DNA from: Bradyrhizobium sp.
GTDB lineage: Bacteria; Pseudomonadota; Alphaproteobacteria; Rhizobiales; Xanthobacteraceae
Length of the DNA: 64,000 nucleotides
Reading direction: 5' to 3'
Assembly (NCBI RefSeq): GCF_022844465.1
Contig: NZ_JALHLP010000001.1
Location: 310,001-374,000, forward strand
Below the pieces are notes generated by a model, which had not been told where the DNA came from, searched no databases, and saw only the letters and a list, made by a program, of their open reading frames with translations. Made by a program: the position numbers and the translations under genes. Numbering within the stretch: the stretch's first letter is position 1; the number at the start of each line of letters is the position of its first letter. Shown piece by piece: positions 43,910-53,450 of this stretch.

Positions 43910-44839
43910 TTATTCCCTGGGGAATTCCAGCCCCATTTCCCGGTAGCGCTCGGGATCGTCGCCCCAGTTCTCGCGCACCTTGACGAACAGGAACAGGTGC
44001 ACGGGGACGCCGACGATCTCGGCGATCTCCTTGCGCGCCTCCGCCCCGATCGACTTGATCGTCGCGCCGCCCTTGCCGAGCACGATCTTGCGCTGGCTTT
44101 CGCGCTCGACAAAAATCGTCTGCTCGATCCGGATCGACTTGTCCTTGCGCTCGGTCCAGCTGTCGGTCTCGACGGTGGATTGATACGGCAGTTCCTGGTG
44201 CAGTTGGCGGTAAATCTTCTCACGGGTGATCTCGGCCGCCAGATGCCGCAGCGGCGCGTCCGACATCTGGTCTTCCGGATAGTGAAACGGCCCCGGCGGC
44301 ACCATCCTCGCCAGCGTCTTGCGCAGCGCTTCGACGCCGTCGCCCGACAGCGCCGAGATCATGAAGGTATGTTCGAACTTCATGCGCTCATTGGCAGCTT
44401 GCGCCAGCGCCAGCAACTTCTCGCGCGGGATCAGGTCGATCTTGTTCAGCACCAGGATTTTCGGGTGCTTGACCGCCGCGAGCCGGCTCAGAATCGCGTC
44501 TGCCTCCTCGTCGATGCCCTCCTTGGCGTCGAGCAGCACGCAGACCAGATCGGCGTCATGGGCGCCGCTCCATGCGGTGGAAACCATGGCGCGGTCAAGC
44601 CTTCGTTTCGGCGCGAAGATGCCGGGCGTGTCGACCAGGATGATCTGGGCGTTGTCCTCGATCACGATGCCGCGGATCAGCGCGCGGGTCGTCTGCACCT
44701 TGCGCGAGACGATCGTGACCTTGGAGCCGACCAGTGCGTTGACCAGCGTGGACTTGCCGACATTGGGAGCGCCGATCAGCGCGACAAAGCCACAGGCAGT
44801 CTCGCCGGAACCCGGGCCGCGTGAGGGCTCAACTGTCAT
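43910..44839 (-). CDS. era: GTPase Era
   Basis: Era (309 residues) is a GTPase that binds the 3' end of 16S rRNA during 30S maturation. Its G-domain motifs are GAPNVGKST (G1), DTPG (G3) and NKID (G4), and the C-terminal KH domain has the GKGGATIKSIGAEARKEIAE motif that contacts rRNA. It starts 11 bases inside the end of rnc, the typical rnc-era coupling. Confidence 0.96.
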   Translation of the reverse strand: MTVEPSRGPGSGETACGFVALIGAPNVGKSTLVNALVGSKVTIVSRKVQTTRALIRGIVIEDNAQIILVDTPGIFAPKRRLDRAMVSTAWSGAHDADLVCVLLDAKEGIDEEADAILSRLAAVKHPKILVLNKIDLIPREKLLALAQAANERMKFEHTFMISALSGDGVEALRKTLARMVPPGPFHYPEDQMSDAPLRHLAAEITREKIYRQLHQELPYQSTVETDSWTERKDKSIRIEQTIFVERESQRKIVLGKGGATIKSIGAEARKEIAEIVGVPVHLFLFVKVRENWGDDPERYREMGLEFPRE

Positions 44840-45641
44840 GGCCGCCGACGCCTTCGCGCTCGATCATCGCGGAGGCCGCGACCTTTTCGGCGGCGCGCTT
44901 GGAGCCGCCGACGCCCTCGGCCGGCGCCAGCCCCGGCAGGTCGACGGCGACACGGAACTGCGGGTCATGATGCGGGCCGGTGCGCTCGACCTCGCGATAC
45001 ACCGGCGTCGGCAATCCCTTGCTCTGGGCCCATTCCTGCAGCACGGTCTTGGGATCGCGCAACGGCCGCCGCGGCTTGCGCATCCGCTCCAGCCAGTTGC
45101 GCTCGACAAATTGCGACGCCGCCGCATATCCGCCATCGAGATAGATCGCCCCGATGACGGCTTCGCAGATGTCGCCGAGCACTGATTTGCGCAGCCGCGC
45201 CCCTGCGCCTGCGCCGACCGCGCCGAGCTTGATGTCATCGAGCAATCCGAGCGACTTCGCGACGTCGGCGCAGCTTTCCTTGCGCACGAGATCGGCAAGC
45301 CGCTTTGACAATTCGCCCTCATCGGCTCGCGGATAGGCGCGGTACAGCATGTCGGAGATGATCAGCCCCAACACGTGGTCGCCAAGAAATTCCAGGCGCT
45401 GATAGCTGTCGGCGCGATGGCGGGTTGCCGGTTTCAGCGCGGACACATGCGTGAACGCCGTGGTCAGGAGCGCGGGATCGGAGAACTTGTATCCGATGCG
45501 CCCCTCGATCGCCGCGGCCGCCGCCTTGGCGCCGGCCTTGCCGCGCCTCCTCTTCGGGGCGGCTTCGCTACCGGCATCCGCCTTGCGGCCCGGCTCGGCT
45601 GAAGTCGATGAGGCCGTAGTGGCTGCTGTTTCGTCCTTCAT
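44829..45641 (-). CDS. rnc: ribonuclease III
   Basis: RNase III (270 residues) cuts double-stranded RNA, including rRNA precursors. The signature is RLEFLGDHVLGLI, followed by the second acidic site in LGDICEAVIGAIYLDGG. The double-stranded RNA-binding domain is in the C-terminal 75 residues (PKTVLQEWAQSKGLPTPVY). A basic, Ala/Lys-rich N-terminal extension of about 40 residues is present. It overlaps lepB by four bases and era by eleven. Confidence 0.95.
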   Translation of the reverse strand: MKDETAATTASSTSAEPGRKADAGSEAAPKRRRGKAGAKAAAAAIEGRIGYKFSDPALLTTAFTHVSALKPATRHRADSYQRLEFLGDHVLGLIISDMLYRAYPRADEGELSKRLADLVRKESCADVAKSLGLLDDIKLGAVGAGAGARLRKSVLGDICEAVIGAIYLDGGYAAASQFVERNWLERMRKPRRPLRDPKTVLQEWAQSKGLPTPVYREVERTGPHHDPQFRVAVDLPGLAPAEGVGGSKRAAEKVAASAMIEREGVGGHDS

Positions 45642-46396
45642 CGCACGATTGAGAACAGCCGGTTCCAGCGCACCGACGTCGGCCAGCGCCAGAACATCCA
45701 GGCTTGTTCTCCCTCGGCAACGGAGAAGAAAATCATCTGCGCCCGGCCGACGATGTTCTGGTACGGCACATAGCCCACCGCAGACAGGACGCGGCTGTCA
45801 GTCGAATTGTCCCGGTTGTCGCCCATCATGAAGAAGTGGCCGGCCGGCACGGTATAGACGTTGGTGTTGTCGTAGAAACCGTTGTCGACGCAATCAAGCG
45901 ATTCATAGCTGACGCCGTTCGGCAGCGTTTCCTTCCAGCGCTTGACGCGCGCTGTGGCATCGGATCCGCAAGGGTCCTCGCCAATGAAATCCGACAGCCG
46001 TTCGCGCTTGACCGGCGCGTCGTTGATGTAGAGCAACCCTTCCCGCATCTGGATCCGGTCGCCCGGCAAGCCGATCACGCGCTTGATGTAGTCGGTGGAA
46101 TCGTCCCTCGGGAGGCGAAACACCACGATATCGCCGCGGCTCGGGTCCGAACCGAAGATGCGGCCTGAGAACAACGGCGGCGACAGCGGAATCGAATAAT
46201 GGCTATAGCCGTACGAATATTTCGAGACGAACAGATAGTCGCCGACCAGCAGCGTCGCCTTCATCGATCCCGAGGGGATGTTGAAGGGCTGGAACAGGAA
46301 AGTCCGAATCACCAGCGCGATCAGGAGAGCATGAATGACGACGCGGATGGTTTCACCCAGGCCGCTTTCGGATTTAGTGCCGGATGTCACGCTCAT
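45638..46396 (-). CDS. lepB: signal peptidase I
   Basis: LepB (252 residues) removes signal peptides from exported proteins in the inner membrane. One N-terminal membrane helix (about residues 17-36) is followed by the catalytic Ser44 in NIPSGSMKATL and Lys105 in DYIKRVIGLPGD. The GDIVVFRLP box and the late FMMGDNRDNSTDSR box are intact. It is coupled to rnc by a four-base overlap. Confidence 0.96.
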   Translation of the reverse strand: MSVTSGTKSESGLGETIRVVIHALLIALVIRTFLFQPFNIPSGSMKATLLVGDYLFVSKYSYGYSHYSIPLSPPLFSGRIFGSDPSRGDIVVFRLPRDDSTDYIKRVIGLPGDRIQMREGLLYINDAPVKRERLSDFIGEDPCGSDATARVKRWKETLPNGVSYESLDCVDNGFYDNTNVYTVPAGHFFMMGDNRDNSTDSRVLSAVGYVPYQNIVGRAQMIFFSVAEGEQAWMFWRWPTSVRWNRLFSIVR

Positions 46397-46437
46397 CGCT
46401 TTCCCAATTTCCAGCGAGCTTTGCCCGCACCCTGGCA

Positions 46438-46489
46438 GAGCATTTTCCGCACGCGAATCGCTGATCCGTTCGCGTCAGGAAAATGGTCT
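46438..46489. repeat. palindromic repeat GAGCATTTTCC type
   Basis: Outer arms gagcattttcc / ggaaaatggtc and inner arms gcgaa / ttcgc. This element is unrelated to the CATTCCGGGG family. It lies in the 285-base gap between acpS and lepB, where no gene is seen. Confidence 0.6.
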
Positions 46490-46681
46490 CTATGCTGATG
46501 TTGAGGGCCAATTCCGGCGCTAACCTGAATCGGTCCTGGCTCGAACTTTTCGCTGCGGCGTTTTAGACGGTTGTTCGTGGCCACGCAATCAAGCGCCTCG
46601 TTGAAACTTGCCAATCCCTTGATAAGTCTGCAATTTTAGTTTTTCCTCGATCCGTCCTGCTTGGACGCCGGCGCGGCCCCA

Positions 46682-47098
46682 TCATCTGACGGCAACGACC
46701 GCCGAAATTATGACGAAGGCCTGCGCCAGCGGCCATTCGTCGGTAATCGACAGATCGATGCGCGCCTCGAACCCCGCCGGCGTCAGCGCCTCAAGCCGGG
46801 CGAGCGCGCCGCCGGTGAGTAGCATGGTCGGTCGGCCTCCCGGCAGGTTGACCACCCCCATGTCCCGCCACCAGACGCCGCGCCGGATGCCAGTCCCCAG
46901 CGCCTTGGAACAGGCTTCCTTGGCGGCAAACCGCTTGGCGTAGGTCGCCACCACCATCTTTTCGCTGTTGGCCCGTCGGGCCGCCCTGGCGCGTTCGGAA
47001 TCGGTAAAAATACGGTCCAGGAAGCGGTCGCCGTGGCGCTCGATAACCCTGGCGACCCGGGTAATGTCTATCAGGTCGGAGCCGATGCCGATGATCAT
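46682..47098 (-). CDS. acpS: holo-[acyl-carrier-protein] synthase
   Basis: AcpS (138 residues) transfers phosphopantetheine from CoA to acyl carrier protein. The family opens with [20 protein letters not shown] (Asp8 metal ligand) and has [16 protein letters not shown] with the catalytic Glu, as well as [17 protein letters not shown]. It overlaps pdxJ by four bases (ATGA). Confidence 0.95.
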   Translation of the reverse strand: MIIGIGSDLIDITRVARVIERHGDRFLDRIFTDSERARAARRANSEKMVVATYAKRFAAKEACSKALGTGIRRGVWWRDMGVVNLPGGRPTMLLTGGALARLEALTPAGFEARIDLSITDEWPLAQAFVIISAVVAVR

Positions 47099-47859
47099 GG
47101 CCGGGCCGCTTCACGCCGACGGCCGCGGTCCATGGCAGCCCGCATCTGCCGCACCGTCTCGCCCAGACCGACGAACAGCGCCTCCCCCATCATGAAATAG
47201 CCGATGTTGAGTTCGGCGATTTCCGGCAGCGTGGAGATCATCTCTGCGGTCTGGTAGTCGAGGCCGTGGCCGGCATGAACCTCAAGCCCGGCGGCGCGCG
47301 CCAGCGCCACGCCCTCGACAATTCGCAGCCATTCCGCTGCGGCCTTTTCAGTGTGGCCATCGACCACGGCGTCACACCAGCCGCCGGTGTGAATTTCGAC
47401 CACGGGCGCGCGCAATCTCGCCGCCATCTCGATCTGCCTCGGGTCGGCGGCGATGAACAGCGACACCCGGATGCCGGCGTCGTTGAGCCGGTCGATGAAC
47501 GGCGCCAGCGCGTTGTGCTGGCCGACCACGTCAAGCCCGCCCTCGGTGGTCAGTTCCTCGCGGCGTTCCGGCACCAGGCAGACGGCGTGCGGCCTGGTGG
47601 CGAGCGAAATCCGCAGCATGTCTTCGGTTGCCGCCATCTCGAAGTTCAGCGGCTTGGAGATTTCCGCCTTCAGACGCGCCATGTCGTCGTCGCGGATGTG
47701 GCGGCGGTCCTCGCGCAGATGCGCCGTGATGCCGTCGGCCCCGGCCTCGATCGCCGCCAGCGCGGCGCGCACCGGATCCGGCCGGGCGCCCCCCCGCGCA
47801 TTGCGCAAGGTGGCGACGTGATCGACATTAACTCCGAGGCGCAGCGGGAGAATGGGCAT
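47095..47859 (-). CDS. pdxJ: pyridoxine 5'-phosphate synthase
   Basis: PdxJ (254 residues) forms pyridoxine phosphate from deoxyxylulose phosphate and aminoacetone phosphate. Support: [19 protein letters not shown] at the N-terminus, [38 protein letters not shown] and [16 protein letters not shown]. It lies between rsh and acpS in the usual alphaproteobacterial order. Confidence 0.95.
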   Translation of the reverse strand: MPILPLRLGVNVDHVATLRNARGGARPDPVRAALAAIEAGADGITAHLREDRRHIRDDDMARLKAEISKPLNFEMAATEDMLRISLATRPHAVCLVPERREELTTEGGLDVVGQHNALAPFIDRLNDAGIRVSLFIAADPRQIEMAARLRAPVVEIHTGGWCDAVVDGHTEKAAAEWLRIVEGVALARAAGLEVHAGHGLDYQTAEMISTLPEIAELNIGYFMMGEALFVGLGETVRQMRAAMDRGRRREAARP

Positions 47860-47898
47860 TGTGGAACTCGTGAACGATCCAGAACAAGTGATGATTAT

Positions 47899-47943
47899 AG
47901 TGTGGTTTTGTCATCCCGGGCGCGCGAAACGCGGGTCGAAACT
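47899..47943. repeat. fragment of a palindromic repeat
   Basis: The stretch tcatcccgggcgcgcgaaacgcg resembles the left arm of the repeat families seen elsewhere in the window, but no closing arm is present before the rsh stop codon. Confidence 0.3.
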
Positions 47944-50235
47944 CTAGCCATTGACGCGCTCTACCCGGGCGACCACGGCTTTGGCGCGCAGCTGGGCGAT
48001 GATCGCGCTGAGATGCTTGAGGTCATAGACTTCGAGATCGATCGTCAGCTCGGTGAAGTCCGGCGAACGGCGCGACATGCTGATGTTATCGATATTGCCG
48101 TCGTGCTCGGCGATCACGGTGGCCACCTGGGCAAGGCTGCCCGGCTCGTTGACGTTGTGGACGAGTATTCGCGCCGGGAACCGCTGCGGCATGGTCTCGT
48201 CGATGTCCCAGCGCACGTCGAGCCAGCGCTCCGGCTCTTCCTCGAAATCCTTCAACGCCGGCGATTGGATCGGATAGATCGTGATCCCCTCGCCCGGTGA
48301 AACGATGCCGACGATGCGGTCGCCCGGCACGGCGCCGCCGTTCGGCGCAAACTTGACCGGCAAGTCCGAGTTGATGCCACGCACCGGGATCACCGACGCA
48401 ATACGCGCCGGATGCGCCGGTGATTTCAGCCTCAGCTTCTCCGCCAGACTCCTCTTTGCCCCAAAGCGCACCATCCGTTCTTCCTTGTAGTCCGGATACA
48501 TGGCGCGGGCGACGTCGGACGCCTTCAGCTCGCCGCGCCCGACGGAGGCCATGACATCATCGATCGAGGCCCGCGCCAGCCGCGGCAGAGCCCCCTTCAG
48601 CTTGTCGTCGGCATATTCGATCTTGGCGCGGGCAAACAGGCGGTCGACGATGCGCCGGCCGAGGCCGGCATATTGATCGCGCACGGCGGCGCGCGTCGCG
48701 CGGCGGATTGCCGCCCGCGCCTTGCCGGTGACCGCGAGCGATTCCCAGGCCGAGGGCGGCGCCGACTGTGCGGCCGAGGTCAGGACCTCGACTTCGTCTC
48801 CGTTCTGCAGTTCGGACGACAACGGCGCAAACTTGCCGTTGATCTTGCAGCCGACCGCCGAGTTGCCGACATCGGTGTGAACCGCATAGGCGAAGTCGAT
48901 GACGTTGGCCTGGCGCGGCAGCGCGATCAGCTTGCCCTTGGGCGTAAAACAGAACACCTGGTCGTGGAACAGCTCCAGCTTGGTGTGCTCGAGAAACTCC
49001 TCCGGATTGGCGCTTTCCGAAAGGATGCCCACGGTGTGTCGCAACCAGGCAAAGGCGTTGGATTCGTGCTGGAGCCGCTCGGTCGGCGACCCCATGCCGT
49101 CCTTGTAGAAGGCATGCGCGGCGATGCCGAACTCCGCGATATCGTTCATCTCCTCGGTTCGGATTTGCAACTCGACGCGCTGGTTGCCGGGACCTATAAC
49201 GGTTGTGTGGATCGAGCGGTAGTCGTTCTGCTTTGGCGTCGAGATGTAATCCTTGAAGCGTCCGGGCACCACCGGCCAGGTCGTATGCACCACGCCGAGC
49301 GCGCGGTAGCAGGCTTCCACGTCAGGCATGACCACGCGGAAGCCGTAGATGTCTGACAGTTGTTCGAAGCCGACCGACTTCCGCTCCATCTTGGTCCAGA
49401 TCGAAAACGGCTGCTTGCGGCGGCCATAGACGCGCGCGGCGATGCCGTTCGTCTGCAGGTTCTTGGAGAGCTGGCTCTCGATCTCGCCGATCAGGTTGCG
49501 GTTGCGGTCGGCGAGCGCGTCCAGCCGCTGCATCACCACCGCATAGGCCTCCGGATCGAGCGTGTGGAAGGACAGGTCCTCAAGTTCCTCCCGCATCTCC
49601 TGCATGCCCATGCGGCCGGCAAGAGGCGCATAGATGTCCAGCGTCTCTTCGGCGATGCGCCGTCGCGCCGCGTGCGGCACGAATTCCAGCGTGCGCATGT
49701 TGTGCAGGCGATCGGCGAGCTTGATCAGGAGCACGCGAACGTCGTCGGCGATCGCAAGCAGCAGCTTGCGCAGGTTTTCCGCCTGCTTGGCCTCGCGAGA
49801 CACCAGTTCGAGCCGCTTGAGCTTGGTGAGCCCTTCCACCAGCACGCCGATCTCGTGGCCAAACACATTGTCGATTTCGGCGCGCGTCGACTCGGTGTCC
49901 TCGATGGTGTCGTGCAGCAGCGCCGCGACAATGGTGGCGTCATCGAGCTTCAGCCCGGTCAGGATTCCCGCGACCTCGAGCGGGTGCGAGAAATACGGAT
50001 CGCCGGAGGCGCGCGTTTGCGCGCCGTGCGCCTTCATGGCGTAGACATAGGCGCGGTTCAGCAAGTCTTCATTGGTATCGGGGTTGTACGCCCGGACCCG
50101 CTCGACGAGATCGTATTGCCGCATCATTCGCGAACGCGGCGATTTCGGCTTCTCGATCGCCGGCAACGTCGGCGCGACCGCGACCTGGTCGGTCGCGGCC
50201 TGCATCTGCCGGGAACTGCGGCGCCGATACGCCAT
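47944..50235 (-). CDS. rsh: bifunctional (p)ppGpp synthetase/hydrolase Rsh
   Basis: This 763-residue RelA/SpoT homolog makes and degrades the alarmone (p)ppGpp. The HD hydrolase domain has the HDTIEDTESTR motif (around residue 108) and the synthetase domain has YRSIHTTVIGPGNQRVELQI. A TGS domain follows (FTPKGKLIALPRQANVIDFA), and an ACT domain closes the protein (VHNVNEPGSLAQVATVIAEH). Only one Rsh is visible here, as in most alphaproteobacteria. It lies downstream of rpoZ, a conserved pairing. Confidence 0.96.
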   Translation of the reverse strand: MAYRRRSSRQMQAATDQVAVAPTLPAIEKPKSPRSRMMRQYDLVERVRAYNPDTNEDLLNRAYVYAMKAHGAQTRASGDPYFSHPLEVAGILTGLKLDDATIVAALLHDTIEDTESTRAEIDNVFGHEIGVLVEGLTKLKRLELVSREAKQAENLRKLLLAIADDVRVLLIKLADRLHNMRTLEFVPHAARRRIAEETLDIYAPLAGRMGMQEMREELEDLSFHTLDPEAYAVVMQRLDALADRNRNLIGEIESQLSKNLQTNGIAARVYGRRKQPFSIWTKMERKSVGFEQLSDIYGFRVVMPDVEACYRALGVVHTTWPVVPGRFKDYISTPKQNDYRSIHTTVIGPGNQRVELQIRTEEMNDIAEFGIAAHAFYKDGMGSPTERLQHESNAFAWLRHTVGILSESANPEEFLEHTKLELFHDQVFCFTPKGKLIALPRQANVIDFAYAVHTDVGNSAVGCKINGKFAPLSSELQNGDEVEVLTSAAQSAPPSAWESLAVTGKARAAIRRATRAAVRDQYAGLGRRIVDRLFARAKIEYADDKLKGALPRLARASIDDVMASVGRGELKASDVARAMYPDYKEERMVRFGAKRSLAEKLRLKSPAHPARIASVIPVRGINSDLPVKFAPNGGAVPGDRIVGIVSPGEGITIYPIQSPALKDFEEEPERWLDVRWDIDETMPQRFPARILVHNVNEPGSLAQVATVIAEHDGNIDNISMSRRSPDFTELTIDLEVYDLKHLSAIIAQLRAKAVVARVERVNG

Positions 50236-50442
50236 CGATCACTGCCTTCTCACGCGAGCCGGGTTGGCTCGCTCTTGCACATCTAGTGCGTTACCGACGA
50301 GGCGGCACCCTGTTTGGATCACCAAACCTCTTACTTTCGCGGGGCCAGGGCCACGTCGCGACCATTCTGGCGCGAACCGCCCACGCCGGTCGGTCGATTC
50401 CAGCCCGTGGCGGCCAGTCCCGCATCCTAGCCGAGAAAACGT

Positions 50443-50480
50443 CAACAAAAGCAAAGGCCCGGAGAAAAAATCCGGGCCTT
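50443..50480 (-). terminator. terminator of rpoZ
   Basis: Perfect ten-base arms AAGGCCCGGA / TCCGGGCCTT with a seven-base loop, followed on the minus strand by TGCTTTTGTT. It separates rpoZ from rsh, so rsh probably has its own promoter or depends on read-through. Confidence 0.88.
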
Positions 50481-50515
50481 CTTCAGATCAGGGAGTTCGA
50501 GGTCACGACGGAGGG

Positions 50516-50908
50516 TTATTCATCCTCTTCGGGCTGCTCTTCCGGCGGCGCCAGGCCCTCAAGACCCTTCAGGAGTTCTTCCTCGGTCATGCGTTCGACC
50601 GCCACCTCGGTATCGTCAGCATCGACGCTGGCGCCAGCCGAGCCGATCAGCGGCACAGTATCAGGTTCGGGTTCGTCAACCTCAACGAATTTCTGCAGGG
50701 AATGAACCAGCTCCTCCCGCAAATCCTCCGGAGAGATCGTCGAATCGGCGATTTCCCGCAACGAAACCACGGGATTCTTGTCGTTATCGCGATCAACCGT
50801 GAGTTGTGACCCGGACGAAATCATGCGGGCGCGGTGCGCCGCCAGCAGGACCAGGTCGAACCGGTTGTCGACCTTGTCAATGCAGTCTTCCACGGTGACG
50901 CGCGCCAT
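50516..50908 (-). CDS. rpoZ: RNA polymerase omega subunit
   Basis: Omega (130 residues) helps assemble RNA polymerase and takes part in (p)ppGpp binding. It starts [20 protein letters not shown] and has [13 protein letters not shown], both diagnostic. A long acidic C-terminal tail (EEEL...[10 protein letters not shown]) extends it beyond the 90 residues of E. coli, as is typical of alphaproteobacteria. The ORF extends upstream but ATG 50908 is the family start. Confidence 0.95.
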   Translation of the reverse strand: MARVTVEDCIDKVDNRFDLVLLAAHRARMISSGSQLTVDRDNDKNPVVSLREIADSTISPEDLREELVHSLQKFVEVDEPEPDTVPLIGSAGASVDADDTEVAVERMTEEELLKGLEGLAPPEEQPEEDE

Positions 50909-51281
50909 AGACTGTCGCTCCGTTAAATGGGGCCAAATCTGTTGGTTATTAGGGCTAGTTATAGCGGTGGACGGAGTTTCGCAAGGCCAAATTTCGCATT
51001 TGCCTGCCCAATAGGCTCTGCTAACCAGACCTTGGGGCGAAATAGGGCTGATGCGTGGAGACGGGACAGGATTACCGCGCAGAACAGGCAAATTTCTTGC
51101 TGCGTCGGCTTGTTGGATCGCCGAAAAGTCTGGTTTTTCGCCCTCGCCACACCATAATTTCAGTGGTGACTGTTGCAGGTACGGTTTACTGGACTTTGGG
51201 CATTCGCATTGGGGCTGGAAAGTGCGCGCGGGTTGCTGGCCGCTGCGCCGATATGTTTAACAGCAACGCGAGAAATTATTG
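50909..51281. other. intergenic region between divergent rpoZ and NYN genes
   Basis: These 373 bases should hold the promoters of both genes. Open frames here lack coding character. I looked for tmRNA- or other RNA-like cores and found none that I can defend. Confidence 0.45.
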
Positions 51282-51911
51282 ATGTCACCCGCTCCCGACA
51301 AGATTGCGCTCTTCATTGATGGCGCCAACCTCTACGCAACCGCCAAGACGCTCGGTTTCGACATCGACTACAAGCGCCTGCTCAAGGAATTCCAGAGCCG
51401 AGGCACGCTGTTGCGGGCGTTCTACTACACCGCGATCATCGAGGACCAGGAATACTCCTCCATCCGCCCGCTGATCGACTGGCTCGACTATAACGGCTAT
51501 ACCGTCGTCACCAAGGCGACCAAGGAATTCATCGACGCGTCCGGCCGCCGCAAGGTCAAGGGCAACATGGACATCGAACTCGCCGTCGATGCCATGGAAC
51601 TCGCCGAGCATATCGATCAGATGATCCTGTTTTCGGGCGACGGCGATTTCCGCTCGTTGGTGGAAGCGGTGCAACGGCGCGGCGTCCGCGTCACCGTGGT
51701 CTCGACGATTTCGAGCCAGCCGCCCATGATCGCCGATGAACTGCGGCGTCAGGCCGATGTATTCACCGATCTCGTCGAACTCCAGCCCAAGCTCGGCCGC
51801 GATCCATCCGAACGCCCGGCCCCGCGCGAGCCACGCCATCAAACCCCACAATTCCTGCAGCGCGCGACAACCATGGCGCCACGCGCCGGCGACGACGGCT
51901 TCGAAGATTGA
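51282..51911 (+). CDS. NYN (LabA/DUF88-like) domain protein
   Basis: A 209-residue protein with a NYN/PIN-like nuclease fold over residues 5-165. Acidic metal-binding residues appear in ALFIDGANLYATAK, in KGNMDIELAVDAMELAEHID and in FSGDGDFRSLVEAVQRRG, the three typical NYN positions. The C-terminal 45 residues are Pro/Arg-rich and probably disordered. An RNA-processing nuclease is the likely role; LabA-type regulators share the domain. The ATG at 51282 is one codon after a possible TTG start. Confidence 0.88.
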   Translation: MSPAPDKIALFIDGANLYATAKTLGFDIDYKRLLKEFQSRGTLLRAFYYTAIIEDQEYSSIRPLIDWLDYNGYTVVTKATKEFIDASGRRKVKGNMDIELAVDAMELAEHIDQMILFSGDGDFRSLVEAVQRRGVRVTVVSTISSQPPMIADELRRQADVFTDLVELQPKLGRDPSERPAPREPRHQTPQFLQRATTMAPRAGDDGFED

Positions 51912-51985
51912 GAAACGGCTCCCGCTCCGTGAACCGGTGTCCGACGCGGATCGCATCCAGCCCGGTAATGCGTTAGTCACCGGGA

Positions 51986-52648
51986 ATGGTCAGTAGAGCA
52001 GGCGCTGCCTCCCCCGAACCCGGTCGCGATTGCCCGCTCTGCCCACGGCTTGCGGAGTTCCGCGCGCAGGTTCGCCTGCGTGAGCGCGACTGGCACAACG
52101 CGCCTGTCGCCTCATTCGGTCAACCGCTGGCGCAACTCTTGATCGTCGGGTTGGCGCCGGGGTTGCAGGGCGCCAACCGGACCGGTCGCCCCTTCACCGG
52201 CGACTACGCCGGCGACCTCCTGTACACGACCCTGCTCGAATACGGCTTTGCGAAAGGGGTATATCAGGCGCGGCCTGACGACGGGTTGCAGCTGGTCGAC
52301 TGCCGGATCAGCAACGCGGTGCGCTGCGTGCCCCCGCAGAACAAGCCGCTGCCGGCGGAGATCGCCACCTGCCGGCCGTTTCTGGTCGCAACGATTGCCG
52401 CCATGCCGAGACTTCGCGCGATCGTGGCGCTTGGGCGGATCGCGCATGAATCGACGGTGAAGGCGCTCGGCCTTCGCAACGCCGAGACCCCCTTCGGCCA
52501 CGGCGCAATCCATCGCACCGGCGCTCTCACGCTCTACGACAGCTATCACTGCTCGCGCTACAACACCAACACGCGGGTATTGACGCCGGAGATGTTTCGC
52601 CGCGTGTTCGCGCAGGTGCGTGCGGATCTGGATTCGGGGAATCTGTAG
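51986..52648 (+). CDS. uracil-DNA glycosylase, family 5 (UDGb type)
   Basis: This 220-residue enzyme removes uracil and related deaminated bases from DNA. Motif A reads GLAPGLQGANRTGRPFTGDYAGD, the family 5 version that lacks the catalytic Asp of classical UDG. The iron-sulfur Cys ligands are CPLC near the N-terminus, and C(VPPQNKPLPAEIATC) later; the motif B-like DSYHCSRYNTNT is at the C-terminal end. The stop codon TAG forms the first bases of a repeat. Confidence 0.9.
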   Translation: MVSRAGAASPEPGRDCPLCPRLAEFRAQVRLRERDWHNAPVASFGQPLAQLLIVGLAPGLQGANRTGRPFTGDYAGDLLYTTLLEYGFAKGVYQARPDDGLQLVDCRISNAVRCVPPQNKPLPAEIATCRPFLVATIAAMPRLRAIVALGRIAHESTVKALGLRNAETPFGHGAIHRTGALTLYDSYHCSRYNTNTRVLTPEMFRRVFAQVRADLDSGNL

Positions 52649-52739
52649 GGTGGGCAAAGCGCAGCGTGCCCACCATTTTCAGATTGATGATCGTGAAGGA
52701 TGGCGGGCACGGCGCAAGCGCGCCTTTGCCCACCCTACA
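52645..52739. repeat. GTAGGGTGGGCAAAG-type palindromic repeat
   Basis: Outer arms gtagggtgggcaaag / ctttgcccaccctac pair perfectly over 15 bases; the inside has aagcgcagcgtgcccaccat and a matching atggcgggcac. The left end overlaps the last bases and stop codon of the glycosylase gene. Confidence 0.8.
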
Positions 52740-52768
52740 AACCTACAAACCCCGCTCGCAAGCGCCGT

Positions 52769-53344
52769 TCAGGCCGGATTCGCCCTCAGCCATTCCAGCA
52801 CGTCGCCGGCGTTCCTGTCGGGCGGGAACACCGGATAGAACACGTGGCGAATTCGGCCGCTATCGACGACCAGCGCGAGCCGCTTGATCAGCGTCAGTCC
52901 AGCGACCTGCATGGTCGGCAAATTCAAGGCGCGCGTCAGCGCCAGCTTCTCATCCGACAGGACGGCGAACGGCAAATGCAGCCGCGACGCCATCTCGGCC
53001 TGGTAGTCGCTGTCCTGGGTCGACAGGCCGAAAACGTGATCGGCACCGGCGGCCTTCAGTTCGGCGTGCAGGTCGCGGAATGCGCAGGCCTGCGGCGTGC
53101 AGCCGCGCGCGCCGGGGATCATGTCCCAATCGTCAACCAGGCTGATCTTGCCGGGTTCGCCGGTGCGGGGATACGCGAAGACCACCGTGCGACCGGGCAG
53201 CGCGGAGAGCGTCACCGAATTGTCGTCGGTGGCACGCAGCGTGACCGGCGGGATCGCCATCCCGACGAGATGCGCCGCCGCGCCGTCGTCGGTCGGCGGC
53301 GGGATCTTGCTCCAATCGACTTCGAGCAGGTTTTTCTGGTTCAT
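52769..53344 (-). CDS. peroxiredoxin, PrxQ/BCP-like
   Basis: A 191-residue thioredoxin-fold peroxidase. The redox motif is GCTPQACAFRD with Cys82 and Cys87, the four-residue spacing of atypical 2-Cys PrxQ enzymes. YPRTGEP marks the start of the pocket. Compared with standard PrxQ, there is a 45-residue N-terminal extension and a widened loop before the Cys. ATG 53344 is chosen because GGAG lies ten bases upstream; 53353 is also in frame but the ribosome site would be too close. Confidence 0.85.
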   Translation of the reverse strand: MNQKNLLEVDWSKIPPPTDDGAAAHLVGMAIPPVTLRATDDNSVTLSALPGRTVVFAYPRTGEPGKISLVDDWDMIPGARGCTPQACAFRDLHAELKAAGADHVFGLSTQDSDYQAEMASRLHLPFAVLSDEKLALTRALNLPTMQVAGLTLIKRLALVVDSGRIRHVFYPVFPPDRNAGDVLEWLRANPA

Positions 53345-53366
53345 GGACACCATTCTCCATCAACCG

Positions 53367-53441
53367 TAATTGCGAGCGAAGCGAAGCAATCCACACTTCC
53401 TTGCAGCACAATGGATTGCTTCGCATCGCTCGCAATGACGG
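53367..53441. repeat. CATTGCGAG-type palindromic repeat
   Basis: Arms attgcgagcgaagcgaagca / tgcttcgcatcgctcgcaat pair imperfectly. Core atggattgctt is shared with the copy at 3061-3163. Confidence 0.78.
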
Positions 53442-53450
53442 ATAGACCAT

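Noticed and set aside
50909..51281. Possible small structured RNA or tmRNA piece near smpB and rpoZ
   Set aside because: No tmRNA-like acceptor end, tag frame or T-loop could be found.
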